A stretch of 64,000 nt of DNA, taken from NCBI GenBank assembly GCA_026874595.1, contig CM049318.1:17718241-17782240 (forward strand), given 5' to 3'. The position numbers and the translations under genes are program-made. The stretch comes from Sipunculus nudus (taxonomy: Eukaryota > Annelida > Sipuncula > Golfingiida > Sipunculidae). The notes under the pieces were generated by a model that saw only the letters and a list, made by a program, of their open reading frames with translations, did no database searches and was not told the origin of the DNA. This document shows, in pieces, positions 23,136 through 34,965 of this stretch. How positions within the stretch are numbered: position 1 is the stretch's first letter; each line of letters starts with the position of its first letter.

Positions 23136-24430
23136 ACTTATTTTGTAGACCATCTCTATTTTTCTTGTTTTCTTGTATATATAACCATGGCACTCACAAC
23201 TGGTACATCTCACTGTGTGCCTATAATTGTCAGTGACACTTGTGATATATGACTCCCTTTGGATCAGCTCATGGAGTGATAAGGATATATCGTTAGTGCA
23301 TAACAAAAACACTGTTGCCGGAATGCTTTGGCCAGGCATTAAGACTATGAGAGTAAGTGTTAAGGTTTAGCTACTGATTTATAAAATGATGTGAACATTT
23401 TGCAGTTTATATCATAAAAAAATATAGCAATAAACTTAGTTTTCTAGATATCTGAATATTATTAAACAAATCATCAGATATACCAGCAAGTGATTGGTCT
23501 GATAATATGTGGGTCTGTACCAGGATTTAGGATGGCTCTATTCGATTAAAAGACTCTTAGTGATGCTTTCTGCATTTCTTTTCTTTTAGGTTTTGCAGTT
23601 TACCTACCCTGCTGACCCCATTGAATAGCAAGCTGATAATTAAAACAAATTGGACTTGCACTTTTTACATATGCATGTTTATAAATCTGATATGAGAGCT
23701 CTCCAACCTGATCATGCCTTTTGAATTGTTTTGGACATTCATAACTGTTACTTTCTTTGGAGCAATTGCTACAAGTATAGTGTCTTGTTGGAGGATGTGT
23801 GATATCAAATGTCAGACTTGTCAGAACACCATTATGTCTGCCAGGTAGCCATTTTAGAAATCCTTTTGCCAGGGCAGTTTCTGTGATTTTTTCATGATGT
23901 TTCCTCCCTTTTAGAGGATGTTTGTTGTTCAATTTTTGACCTGTCAGAAATCCAATATGACCTCCAGGAAGCCATCTTTAAATTCGTTTAGAGCATATAT
24001 CTCAAGAACTATTAAAGTGAATGCAGTGGGATGTATATTAATGTAATCTTGCATTGGGTCAAAGATTTCTTAATAAATATGACCATCATTTATGAAAGCT
24101 CAGTACAGCTGGCTCGTATTGAATAAAAATTTATATGGAAGGACCCGTTTCACAATAATTCTTGCATGGATTTCCTTGATCTTTTGCTATATTTTGATCT
24201 TATGTGTGGCCTGTGTGGTATTCCTTTTGAGACTGACAGGTATCGAGCAAACTGTGGGATTATTTCCTGATAGCTCAACAACCATACATTTCGCCTCAGA
24301 CCATCATTCACTATGTTTTAACCAGACATATATGATGATAAGAAATTATGGCAACGTAGAAAGTTTAAACAAAATTGGCATATAGGTTCTGCAACAATTT
24401 TACTAGAAGCTGTGAATCGCAGCCCATGAT
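23136..24430. other. no gene recognised
   Basis: Short open frames on both strands (23600-23932 minus, 24092-24385 plus) have no motif or splice context. The DNA resembles degraded mobile-element sequence. Confidence 0.35.
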
Positions 24431-25155
24431 GTCGCTGGTCATGCTTGGCAGCTGAGCATCATGGCCCATGGGTCACTTGTTTTATAATGCCAGTGCCCCT
24501 GTGTCGCTCAAAATGACTGGTACTTGTATGAAAATTTCAAAATAAGAAGAAAAAATGGTGGGTGTGGCTTTGAGGGGGGTTACAGGGAATGGTTAATACA
24601 GTGTTGATTTCAGCATACGTTCAGCTTAGGCCTTTGCATCTTCTACATCTGCTGTCCATGGCAATTTGCTAAAGAAATTCATTTTATCGCACTGTCTATC
24701 CCAAAACAAATTCAAAGCAGCAGTGCGTGAGCATATGCTGAAAATCTGCTCTCTGAAATCCACACTGGACTCGCTGCTACATCTTGAGGCAGCAGAGAAA
24801 TAGCAGGGGTTGCTTTATCTGCCAAGATGGCTATTTCAGAACAGCATATTTTAAGTACATCTGCTGTAAATAAACTGAGATTCAGTAGTTATGAGCATAT
24901 GCTCTAAAACTGCTGATTCTAGCAGCAGATGTAGAGCAGAGAAGACAGGCATATAGTAACATCTGCTGGATTGCTGCTCCAGTTGTCAGCATAATATGAG
25001 TACAAATACAGCACAAACACAGCAGCGCTGCTCCAAAAGCAGCATATGCTGAACTTTTGTACGGGAACGGACAGACGGCCGGATGGCCGGACGGACGACG
25101 GACAAAGAGTGATCGCTATAGCTCAGATGACTTACAGTCAGCTGAGATAAAAAGA
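24430..25155. repeat. fragments of the CAGCTGACT-ended element with GCAG-rich middle
   Basis: An inverted left-end phrase (CAGCTGAGCATCATGGCCCA near 24450) is followed by a GCAG/CATATGCTG-rich stretch. The right-end phrase GATCGCTATAGCTCAGATGAC...CAGCTGAG follows at 25112-25147, after GGACGG repeats. Confidence 0.55.
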
Positions 25156-26605
25156 GGAAAAATATTTTGTCTATCATACACTGAAAATACTGAGAAGGTA
25201 ACATGAAATTATGGTATAAGCTAATGGCAATGGTGTTCCGGAATATATAGCTGTCCGACAAGTGCGCCTCAAAACTATCATCAGAACTTGTATGTCGATA
25301 TATGGATGGTTGGATTGATCTGCAGATTATTGGATTAAACAGACAGGTAAGACAAAAATAGGTCAAATCACAAATCTGACGTCAAATATGAATCATGATC
25401 TTTAAGAAGGAGGAAGAAGAAAGCACTGTGGTGCATCTGTTTTATTACGCAGTCCACTTTTGAACCAGTGGCTTGGTGTAGGTATGTTAGAGTGAGATGA
25501 AGCGGTTTAATTCAGTAGCATTTTACTGCAATTTTGGATAGAGACTGAACTTTGGGTAAGAGCAGTGTGCCAGTAGTTAACGTTTGTTGATCGAATCTGT
25601 TTCTTCGACGCTAAGTGCTGATACCTAATAGTTATAAACGAAAATGATCCGTCAATACATATCTAAATTTATAGCGGTGAGTTATATGATAATTACTTCA
25701 TAACATTCCAATGGATTCATAAAAGCCCAATTCTCCTGTCACTTGACAGTTGTACACTTAAGCGGACAATAGAACACAACGAAGATATGGTTTACACAAT
25801 TTCAGATTTATTTACATCAAATACAACTAATTAAGGTTGTATACAATAAGTGAAGTTCTCGTAAAGTATATATTGTATCATGACGTCATTTTTTATAAAT
25901 AAGTAGTGATGTATAATTGTAGCACATTCCCATTCTGTTTAAAGCAGAATCTACACAGTGTCAGCACCTTATTGTGCCTCGTTAATTTCCACATTGAAAC
26001 AGAAGCCTTAGTACTGATATGAAACGCATATATTATCGATGATTTAAAAATAAAGTATGTTTCCTGAAGAAGGTCTAAAGTCAGGTATATATAGGTCAAG
26101 ATATTTTCTTCTTTTTCCGCAGTCACTGGGAACATTGATGCGGAAAACCTGGAATATAACACTACATAAAAATAGGCAGACAGGTAACGTGGATGTTAAA
26201 ACATGTTTTGCTAAGAAAGCCCGTTAATGATCAAGAAATGCTGAGGTAAAAACTACTATTTCATGATTGTTCTCGTGTCATCTATTTTCTTGGACAAAGC
26301 GCACTAATATTTGGATTAAAACGGGTAAATATACAGAAAAGATAATGAAACAGTTTTCATTCAGATTCAGCTAAAGATAACATTTAGCCGGTAATCTTTA
26401 AACCTGTGTTTTATACTAAACCAGTTAATCGAGGTGCCTTCGGTTAATTTTTCATCAAGTACTTTTACGGTATCGTGTTACCGCCTTAGCCGCCTAACCC
26501 TGGCAGAAGGAATGTCTCTGATCACGCGCATGCAGTCTTCTGACAATAATACTTATAGCAGAAAAAAACCACCACAAAGACATACCTTATGGTAAAGGTG
26601 ATCCA
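25156..26605. other. 3' flank of the TSP1/MAM gene
   Basis: AT-rich. Minus-strand AATAAA signals would appear as TTTATT. Candidates lie near 25808 and 25441, well downstream of the stop. No further exon recognised. Confidence 0.35.
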
Positions 26606-26769
26606 TTAAGGCTGCGGAATTCCACCTTGTGGGCACATGTCTTTATTGCAGGTCCCTAATTCCTCATAGTCCCCATCACATGGAGACAGGGTGCAATTAC
26701 GCTTTCTATTTTTAATACCGCTCCCGCATGTCACGTCACAACTCCAAGGTGACCACGCTTTCCACACAC
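26606..26769 (-). CDS. terminal TSP1 exon with stop codon
   Basis: Acceptor TTGCTAG, then VWKAWSPWSCDVTCGSGI, RKRNCTLSPCDG, GTCNKDMCPQ, GGIPQP and TAA. It is a complete six-cysteine TSP1 repeat followed by seven residues and the stop. An alternative donor CAAG|GTGGAA sits at the usual phase-1 position before the stop, and a consensus donor ATAAG|GTATGT lies about 20 nt after it. The exon could therefore be last coding with a 3'UTR intron, or be spliced on to further exons. I see no TSP1 or MAM exon further downstream. Confidence 0.85.
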
Positions 26770-27004
26770 CTAGCAAAAATAGACACAGCAATAATTGTTT
26801 GTTCGCAAAGGTAAACAACCATATGGGGAAATGATGCGTCGACATGTCTGCGACATTACAGAGCTTATCTCCATTTAAGGTATATTTATTGTTTAACTTT
26901 TTGTTCAAAACCCGTTTGTCAGGATTTCTTAATCGTTCGGTGTATTGTATTGTGTAACGACAGAGACTTCTATAAGGTTATTGAAAGAAATGCTTTCTAG
27001 TTAC

Positions 27005-27142
27005 CGCATGCGCGGTCTTGGCAGTGATCAACTTCTTCGTTTGATCCTTGGCAATTTCCACTAGTGCAGTTCCTAGTGCGAGTGTGAACTCCATTTCCAC
27101 AGGTGACAGAACAGCTTCCATTAGTCCAAATCCCCCATTGTC
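27005..27142 (-). CDS. TSP1 exon
   Basis: 138 nt, acceptor TATGTAG and donor TGCG|GTAACT, phase 1-1. It encodes QWGIWTNGSCSVTCGNGVH, RTRNCTSGNCQGSN, DHCQDRACG. Six cysteines. Similar to the exon at 27.5 kb (shared CSVTCGxG and RNC-xxG-xC), suggesting local duplication. Confidence 0.88.
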
Positions 27143-27468
27143 CTACATATAGGAGATAGCAAATTTGCATGCGTCCTCATACAAATATATAACTACAAAC
27201 CAAGCGTACATTTTCCTAATATTTTCAATTTCGCATTAACAGTTATGAAGAGTGGGCTAGTCTCTTTCATTTGGAGGCTTTGATTTTGCATTAGTTTACG
27301 CAAGTCTGGAAACTAACTTACAGAGGCATTCAATAATTTACATTAGGTTTATAGTTTGAAAGGGTCCTACAACGTCAAATTACAGTTGTACCACCACTAC
27401 AACGAACAGGATTTTAGATGCAATTAAGTATATGAATTTTCAAATTTCAACTTAAGTGGAGGTGCAAC

Positions 27469-27609
27469 CTGGACAATCTCTCTTTTTGCACGTGGTTATT
27501 CTCTGGTTTTCCCCATTGCAATAACCGGCTGGACAGTTTCTATCAGAAATTTGAATTCCTTCACCACAAGTGACTGAACAAAATCCTTTTCGCCACGGTG
27601 TCCATGAGC
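27469..27609 (-). CDS. TSP1 exon
   Basis: 141 nt, acceptor CTTACAG and donor CCAG|GTTGCA, phase 1-1. It reads SWTPWRKGFCSVTCGEGIQ, then SDRNCPAGYCNGEN, TTCKKRDCPG. Six cysteines are in TSP1 spacing. Like the exon at 51.7 kb it carries W-x-x-W-R-x-G-x-C instead of three tryptophans. Confidence 0.88.
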
Positions 27610-27939
27610 CTGTAAGTGGAGAAAAACACAGGCCTGGTAAATTTAATCAAACAAGTGTTTTTAACAAAATTCAGATTGATTTGGATCAGTGTTTAACATT
27701 CAATATGTCTCATAATCTAAATTTCATGTTTCAAATATAATTTTATTGGCAAAAGCATTAAAATTTATTAAATTGGAAAATTTGTTAATTGACGTTATGA
27801 AATCACATAATACTGAATGGAAGTTAGTTGAAACTGTTCTTGGAATATTTTTCAATAAAGTTTGGGTTGGCCTATTAATGCACGGAATTTTTGTACAAAT
27901 ATGTAAAATTACTTCAAACCTAGGTCGGATAATTCATAA

Positions 27940-28900
27940 ACAAGTGGCCCATGGGCCATGACGTTCAGCTAAATTTGACTGGGTGATCATTTATTTAATT
28001 AACATTTCATATTGTCTGCGAGTATAGCTTTGACTAATGTTACTCTTAATGATGAAACTATATTTATAAAATAGATGTCTAAGTATAAAATGATACTAAT
28101 TGCATTACCTAAAAAAATATAATATTAATAACAAAAATTAAGATCATTTGCAAATTATAATAATAAAAGTGTTGGTAAAAATAATATTATTTCAATACTA
28201 CAACTAATACTTCAATTTATGAATACAGAACATAAATTTATCTGATTCATAATCATGATCTCCTAAAAGTTAACAACTTAGGAAATGGTGGTAATGGTAA
28301 AAATCAGATAAATGTAATAGTTTTGAAATAATAAATCGCAAGACTTTTAATGAGTTTTTTCTTTAAACAGTGGAGAAATATGATAGGTTAACATCGAAGA
28401 GATTTACAGAGGATGTTAATGAATATATAAAACATTCTAAAAAATTCTTCGCAAATTCTTCGACTCCCCCCCCCCCCCCTTCCATTTTATGCGTTATCGT
28501 GAATCATCTGTCCGCAATGGCAGCACAAACACACGTTCGATTATTGACAACAGGTGATGAAAATGCTGTCCATGGATATACAATGAAGCTAACACTTATT
28601 TTTAAATGTAGGTAGGAAATAAGAAACCCGTACAACATCTAGGCAAGACTCATCGTTTCATTACGGATTGTTTGTCCGGACGATTAATTTTTTTTTTTAA
28701 ATCGTAATTCACCCGAGGGCCATTATATCACTTGCCATACTTCTCCGTACTTCGTAGGGAGATGGCATGTATCACTATAGACGCGTTATATGCAAGGTTT
28801 CTTCCCAATTCCCCCTGGAATAGGGATTCGAACGACTGTGGTCTAACGCTTACGATTTGTGCCCTGTTAACGGACGGACGGCCGGGCCGCCGGAGATGCG
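27940..28900 (+). repeat. CAGCT-ended element fragment inside an intron
   Basis: Begins with AGTGGCCCATGGGCCATGACG and TTCAGCT like the start of the 2.4-kb element, and ends with CGATTTGTGCCCTGTTAACGG and a GGACGG run at 28868. The middle is highly AT-rich with a C run at 28466. Confidence 0.5.
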
Positions 28901-28978
28901 ATATCTCGTTCCTTCAGTGCAGTTTTTACTACAAAGGCCCCAATTATCCCATTCCGTCCAATTTCCTATTTTTCATAT

Positions 28979-28991
28979 ATAAATATATACA

Positions 28992-29044
<53 letters not shown>
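28979..29044. repeat. (TA)n tract
   Basis: About 60 bp with minor interruptions. Confidence 0.95.
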
Positions 29045-29046
<2 letters not shown>

Positions 29047-29099
29047 ATATATTATTATTAAAAAATCAAAGAAAAAAAGTTTAAACAATTGCCTCATAC

Positions 29100-29760
29100 T
29101 AAAGGCCTTTTTTTATGCAGAGCAAATGGGTTTCTTGTCGGTTTGGTTTCGTTTACTCACGTCAGCATCTGACTGCGGGACTACTACTGCTCTCCGGTAG
29201 ATAGATTATGTTGTCATGAGCGGCTTGTAGAATGGTGGCAGAGTGTTGTGCACTTCACGATTGAGCATATCTATTCCATCCTAGCAGACGTGGGTGGGCT
29301 CATCTATCTTTCAGATTTTACTGACTGTTATTCCTTCCTCCACACTGGTGTTGCCCTGGACTTCCAAATGGTTCCTGTATCTAGCGTGGTGAGCTAATGC
29401 CGATTTGTGCACGATTTAAGTGGATGCAACAGGCCTGTTTTTGTATAGGCCGCTTTTTCTAAGCCTTACAGCTTCCTGGCGTTCCGCAACACTTTGTGCA
29501 CAGCTTCCTGCCCACCTCACCAGTTGCCAATCTCACCGAAGCCTTTGGACATTAGTTGCATGGTATCCGGTACACATTGTGCAAATAGTTCTTCGTCTGG
29601 TCTGACAAGAGCTTTGGGATGAGTACATGCTGGCTTACTGATGAATTGTATGCAGGAAATTCTGGACTTTGACAGCCCAGCGGATATTGGATACAGACCT
29701 GCCCTCTTGAGCGTTGACTTGCTTGTCTTCATTGTTGTCCTGGCTACATTTCAGGGCTTT
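29100..29760 (-). other. possible decayed coding remnant within an intron
   Basis: GC-richer than its flanks. On the minus strand an open frame (29517-29732) contains PDEELFAQCVPDTMQLMSKG, and a later stretch in another frame reads AHHARYRNHLEVQGNTSVEE with stop codons. It looks like a degraded coding insertion, possibly from a retroelement, but I cannot name it. Confidence 0.25.
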
Positions 29761-29844
29761 CTCATGCCCAACTGTGTTGATTGTTCACCTTGGGAACATA
29801 CGTGTTTGTCTTATATGCCTGTTGTACATGGCTGCATATGTTAA

Positions 29845-29861
29845 CCCCCCCCCCCCCCCCC
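29845..29861. repeat. poly-C run
   Basis: About 17 consecutive C, less than 60 bp from the partial TSP1 exon's 3' side. Confidence 0.9.
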
Positions 29862-29919
29862 CTCCGCGCCACTGACCAGGACACCACGTCAGTTAAATAG
29901 GTTTTAAACAATTCTTTAC

Positions 29920-30012
29920 CTGCGTTGTAGATATGAAGATTAACAGAACAAGTTCTGCTTTTATTACGGCATATCTGAACCCTTATAGACGACCCGTCAG
30001 GACATCTGGTGA
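29920..30012 (-). CDS. partial TSP1-like exon
   Basis: 93 nt between TGCTAG and a good donor GCAG|GTAAAG, phase 1-1. It encodes TRCPDGSSIRVQICRNKSRT, then C and a short tail. The CPDGSSIRVQIC spacing fits the C2-C3 part of a TSP1 repeat, but the W motif and the last cysteines are missing. The symmetric phase and both splice sites suggest a shortened but still splicable module. It could also be a decayed exon. Confidence 0.45.
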
Positions 30013-30862
30013 CTAGCATTAATAGGAAAAGAAGTGTGTTCTTCCTTAGGCTATCACATAGGCGGCGTAGCTACTACTTCAACGCTGGTGTTTGAAAATT
30101 GAAGACAGTTGATATGGCCTGTCTGATGCAAACCCTCCATGTAAATAAAAGCACCAACCACCGACACAAGGCTGGCAAGGCAGTGCAAAAAGAACCAGCA
30201 CGTATACCTCCCATCCCCCCCCCCCCCGAAAAGTGAAAGTTTAGCTGAGTTGTGTCATGCAGACTGCAATCCTTTTTAAATCGGCTGCGTCTACCATGGT
30301 TTCCTGAATCGGTACATTCATTAAGAGTGAAACTACATCATGGAAATTGAAGATTCCGTTTCAATATGAGAACTCAGACTTTACACATGGTTAGAAGTAT
30401 CTTTCCATTCAGTTGATTGAGTAGGCCAGACAGTGTTTTTGGTGTTTGGTACGCTATGCACTCAGGGTAGACACGGTATTATTTTGACATGGCCACCGTA
30501 GCGGCTACATCTTTTGCGCGATGTTCTCTTTCTGCCAGTGAGCAAGAGTGGTCCCACGGTCTAAAGAAGTCCGCTGACTAAAGCGATTAGATTGTCACTA
30601 AATTCGTAAGTGGCTAAGCTCAAACATTTTGTAGTAGGCATTATACTGTATCAGCCTGATGGAATTAATTGAATTATTCAGAAAAAAACTACTGCGCATC
30701 GAATTTAATGATGAACTCGCAGATGTAAGCTTTTGTTTACCTGCACCAAACGTAATCGAATTATTGTGCAAAAAAGGTAATAATCTAAATAGCTATGCCT
30801 AAAATGAAACTATATATGATCTTTTTCAGTGCAAGATTTAAATGCAAGCTATACAGCAACAC

Positions 30863-30931
<69 letters not shown>

Positions 30932-31179
30932 CATATATAATGAACATTCTATGGTTCAAACAATATGTTCATGTTCCATGTCTATGTCCATTGTACATTT
31001 TTTGTACATTCTATGCTCCTTATAATGGGACGCATCAATCGTGGCCAAGTCAGTCCGCTTAACATAACCTGAAACCATTTCTGGTAACGAGATGAAGTTT
31101 CGTAAGAGACTAAACAGAATAAAAAATTATGGAACAACGTATGAATTAATAAATTATAGAACATGTTTGTAGCAATAAC
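30013..31179. other. intron between the 31.2-kb and 29.9-kb exons
   Basis: Contains a C run near 30217 and a TA tract at 30869. No other exon recognised. Confidence 0.4.
30869..30940. repeat. (TA)n tract
   Basis: About 70 bp with TGTATA and TACATA interruptions. Confidence 0.95.
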
Positions 31180-31352
31180 CTGGACATGGATCTTGGTTAC
31201 AGCTCCCTGTTGTTACGTTTTTTCCAGAGCAGCAGCTATTGTTTCCTTCTGATCGATCACGACAGGTTTCGTTGCATTTCCTTACTTTCACACGTATACC
31301 CTCGCCACAGGTTCTCGTGCAGTCTCCCCAGCTCAACCAATGTTGCCAGTTC
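31180..31352 (-). CDS. TSP1 exon with extra CC pair and unusual acceptor phase
   Basis: The frame encodes NWQHWLSWGDCTRTCGEGI, VKVRKCNETCRDRSEG, then NNSCCSGK, GSCNQDPCPG, donor CCAG|GTTATT. It is larger than the other repeats and has eight cysteines because of an added CC. The only AG next to the motif (TCGAAAG|G AAC TGG) leaves 1 nt before the first codon instead of 2, so it does not match the phase of the preceding exons. The true acceptor may lie elsewhere or the exon may be mis-phased. Confidence 0.7.
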
Positions 31353-31619
31353 CTTTCGAAACCAAAGTAGGGAAAACCATATAACTCTAGTTTGAACAAT
31401 ATACAATGGTATCTACGTGGTACACTGACCCTCTACGTTCAGGAACATCGTCTTCTCAACTGTTTCAGACATAACAAACACAGACGCTTCTCTAGACTGC
31501 AGACAACCGTCAGACTACACCTAACTGGCGCGCTGACTCAGGCGTTTGTAATGAGATCTTGCTATCAATAGCTTATACACGCCTGCTGACATCACGACTT
31601 CTGATCGTCTTCCTACCAA

Positions 31620-31790
31620 TCATTTCACAGAACAATACGGCTTGTCATTAACCGTATGAAAACTACAATGAACACGCCTCAAGAGATAAAACACTGAAAA
31701 AACAAGCAAACAAACAAACAAAAAAACAAGATGACCAGAGGTCACGCGCTTGCCGGAAATGGAAATGATACAGACAGATAGACAGAGAGT
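31620..31790 (+). repeat. dispersed repeat shared with 52.28 kb
   Basis: CAATACGGCTTGTCATTAACC and GAGATAAAACACTGAA also occur at 52285-52360. A CAAACAAACA stretch and GCTTGCCGGAAATG follow. Confidence 0.6.
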
Positions 31791-31929
31791 GCATGTAGAA
31801 ACAGTCATATGAATGAGCAACATTGTCGGGGCAGCAGAAACGGATAATATGTTTATTTATGCAAGCTGACCTTTAACAGCTGCATATCTTTCTAGTGTAA
31901 AAGGGACCAAGTTCAAATTTTTTTCATGA

Positions 31930-33085
31930 AATCCCGTTAATCTTGTTTGACAAGAAGCAGTGAGACGTTTTCAGGTTTGTCATGTCAAGCTGGCCAAATG
32001 ATATGAAATGCCGAAAACCAGACCTGTCTAGCTATAAAAGCCGCTGAGTTATAACCATTTGCATGAAATCTCGTGTTTTCTCGTTTGACGGGAAATGGTG
32101 CGAGCTTTGGCGAGATTTCCAGTTTTGTCATGTCAGGTTTGTCAAATATTACAAAATGCCGGAAACTAGACCTGTCTAACTGCAAAAGTCGCCGTCTTAT
32201 CAGCATTTACGTGAAATCATGTTTTTTTCTCGCTTGACGAGATATAGTACGAGATTTGGCAAGACGAGCAGTTTTATTATGTCAAGACGGCCAAACGTTA
32301 CGAAATGGCGAAAACGAGATTCGTCTAGCTGTAAACGTCCCCGAGTTATAAGCATTTCCGTGTACTCTCGTGTTTTCTCGTGTGACGAGATATGGTGCAG
32401 GATTTGGCCAGTCTTGAAGATTTGTCATATCAAACTCTCTAAATGTTATGAAATGGCGAAAACTACATCGGTCTAGCTGTAAAAGTCGCCGAGTTATTAG
32501 CATTTCTGTGAAATCTCCTTTTTCATCGTTTGACGAGATATGGTGCGAGATTTGGCCAGTCTTGCAGGTTTGTCATGTCAAGCCGTCCAAATGTTAATGA
32601 ATGCCGAAAACTAGACCTGTCTAGCTGTAAAACTCGCCGAGTTATAAGCATTTCCGTGAAATCTCGTGTTTTCTCGTTTGACGAGATAGGGTGCGAGATT
32701 TGGCCTGACTTGCACATCTATCGTGTCAAGCTGGTCATGTGGAAGGAAATGCCGGAAACCAGACCTGTCTAGCTGTAAAACTGGCCGAGTTATAAGCATT
32801 TCCGTGAAAATTCGTGTTTTCTCGTTTGACGAGATACGGTGCGAGATTTGGCCTGTCTTGCAGCTCTGTCGTGTCAAGCTGGTCTAGTGGAACTAAATGC
32901 CGAAAACCAGACCTGTCTAGTTGTAAAAGTCGCCGAGTTATAAGCTTTTCCGCGAAGTCTCGTTTTTTCTTGTTTGACGAGATATGGCGCGAGATTTGGC
33001 GTGACTTTCATTTCTGTCGTGTCAAGCTGGTCATGTGGAACAAAATGCCGAAAACTAGATGTGCCTAGGTTAAAAACTGACAAAG
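31930..33085 (+). repeat. 148-bp satellite, about eight units
   Basis: Units recur at roughly 32022, 32167, 32319, 32468, 32613, 32760, 32908 and 33056, marked by AGACCTGTCTAGCTGTAAAA, GAGTTATAAGCATTTCCGTG, CTCGTTTGACGAGATA and GTCATGTCAAGCTGG. More diverged copies continue at 34430, 35100, 35250 and 35700. The period is not a multiple of three, so open frames on both strands are accidental. Confidence 0.9.
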
Positions 33086-33775
33086 TTACAAAAAAATGGT
33101 CGTGTTATTTCCAATTTCCATGATTTTTGCCCAAAAAATGTAACCATGGTGACGGCAAAGTCAAGTAAGCTACATATCAAAAGAAAGGCCAGGTGATGAC
33201 AAAAAAAATGAGCTATTGCAGAAATGGATAAGCCTATTTATGGCGAAGTTATAGTGCAAAAACCGTTAACCACACCTGCCGTGACCTTGACCCTTGACCT
33301 TGGAGCAATGTTGACCAAAAACAATAGGGTTCCAGGGTGTTCGGTTGTCAATCAACCCTGTAAGGGTCATGTCGATTGCTGCAAAATTGTGGCCAGGAGA
33401 GCGCAGACAAACAAACAAAAAAACAAACAAAAAAACAAACTAGACGACCAGAGGTCGAACGCTTGCCGGAAGTTGAAATGACAGACAGATGGACAGACAG
33501 AACATATTGTGGGTTTTCTATTATTTGAATGACCCTCAGCGTTTGCTGAGAAGTTGTGGCCTGTAAAATGACATATCAGACAAAACAACGAGGAAGCAGA
33601 CAAAGCTGACCACAAAAGACTAACAGACAAACATACTGACACATCTGTGATAACAGATTACCAGACAAAAGTGCCGAAGACAAAGAAGAGCAAAATTAGC
33701 GATGGTTTATGTAGATAAGGTTTATAATTTTGGAGATATGGCCAAAACATGATATGTTGGGGAGGTGAAGGTGCA

Positions 33776-33789
33776 GCGCCCCCTAGTGG
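33776..33789 (-). promoter_or_regulatory. CTCF-like core motif 1
   Basis: Plus strand GCGCCCCCTAGTGG, so the minus strand reads CCACTAGGGGGCGC, an exact fit to the bilaterian CTCF core. Confidence 0.45.
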
Positions 33790-34109
33790 CTATATCCGGA
33801 AAATGAAAAATCTGTTTTGAGATATTAGTGAAACACATAAGATGTACCAGTTTTAAAAGGATTCCTGAAAAAAACTGTGGCCTGTAGAATGCTATATATG
33901 AGACGCAAGAACCAGCAAGTAGGCGGATTTGAGGACAACTGACAAACAGACAGACACACTGACAAAGTCATACAAGAATTAGACCAGATGACATTACTAG
34001 GTCATGGAGAAGACTCAGGGAAAGAAAATAAGCCATAGTTTCTGTAATTGAGGCTTTGGGTTTTAGAGATATGGTCAATATAATGATATGTGTGTGAGGG
34101 TCAGGTGCA

Positions 34110-34123
34110 GCGCCACCTAGCGG
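34110..34123 (-). promoter_or_regulatory. CTCF-like core motif 2
   Basis: Minus strand CCGCTAGGTGGCGC, one position off the core consensus, at the same place in the repeat unit. Confidence 0.35.
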
Positions 34124-34867
34124 CCCTATCCGGAAAATGAAAAAAAAAATGTGAGATATTTTTGTAAAATATAATATGCATCAGTTTTCAAATGCTTCTT
34201 TAAAAACTGTGGCCTGTAGAATGCTATATGCGAGACGCAAGAATCAGCAAGCAGCCAAATTTGAGGACAACTGACAAACAGACGGACACACTGACAAAGT
34301 GACACAAGATTATTTACTAGCAGTAATATTCAAAAAATGAAAAAACTATTTCGAGATACTAGTGTAGGACTTATGATATGTTAGTTTCAAAATGATTCCT
34401 GCAATAATGTGGCCTTTGGCGCAAGATGAATGAAATCTCGAAATATCTCTATTCACGAGATATTTTACGAGATACTGCAAGACTTGTAATAAAATCTTGT
34501 AGTACTAGTTGAATGCTACCTGATGCAAAAAACTTGATCACTCTAGCTTTAAAACTGACAAAGTTAGGAAAATAAGACCCCTTATTTTCGAATATCATGA
34601 CTTTTCCCCAAAATTTGTAAACAATGGTTACGGCAAATTTGAGTCAGCTACACACCAGATGACAGGCCTTGGAATGACGATTAAAATGAGCTATTGTTGA
34701 AGTAGATATGACTATTAGTCACAAAGATATGAAGAAAAAATCGTTTTGAGAAGTTTTGATGACCTTGACTTTGACCTTTGACCTATTTTGACCAAAAACA
34801 ATAGGGCACCTAGAAATTTAATTCTCCATCATCTCTGAAAGTTTCAAGGTGATTGTGGCAAAATTGT

Positions 34868-34965
34868 GCTTGCCGGAATCAAAGATTTCCGGCAAGCAAC
34901 AAACAGACAAACAGACATACGCAACTGAGCAATATGCTTGCCGAAATCGAAGATTTCCGGCAAGC
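34868..34965. repeat. pair of 68-bp units with GCTTGCCGGAAATC hairpin
   Basis: Hairpins at 34868-34897 and 34936-34965: GCTTGCCGRAATC, a 3-4 base loop, GATTTCCGGCAAGC. The units are separated by CAGACAAACAGACATACGCA. Confidence 0.8.

Noticed and set aside
32219-33083. Several 65-88 residue open frames on both strands with similar sequence
   Set aside because: They result from the 148-bp satellite. The period is not a multiple of three and the frames overlap on opposite strands.
34868-34965. Helitron 3' end (hairpin)
   Set aside because: The hairpin is not followed by the CTRR terminus expected for Helitrons.
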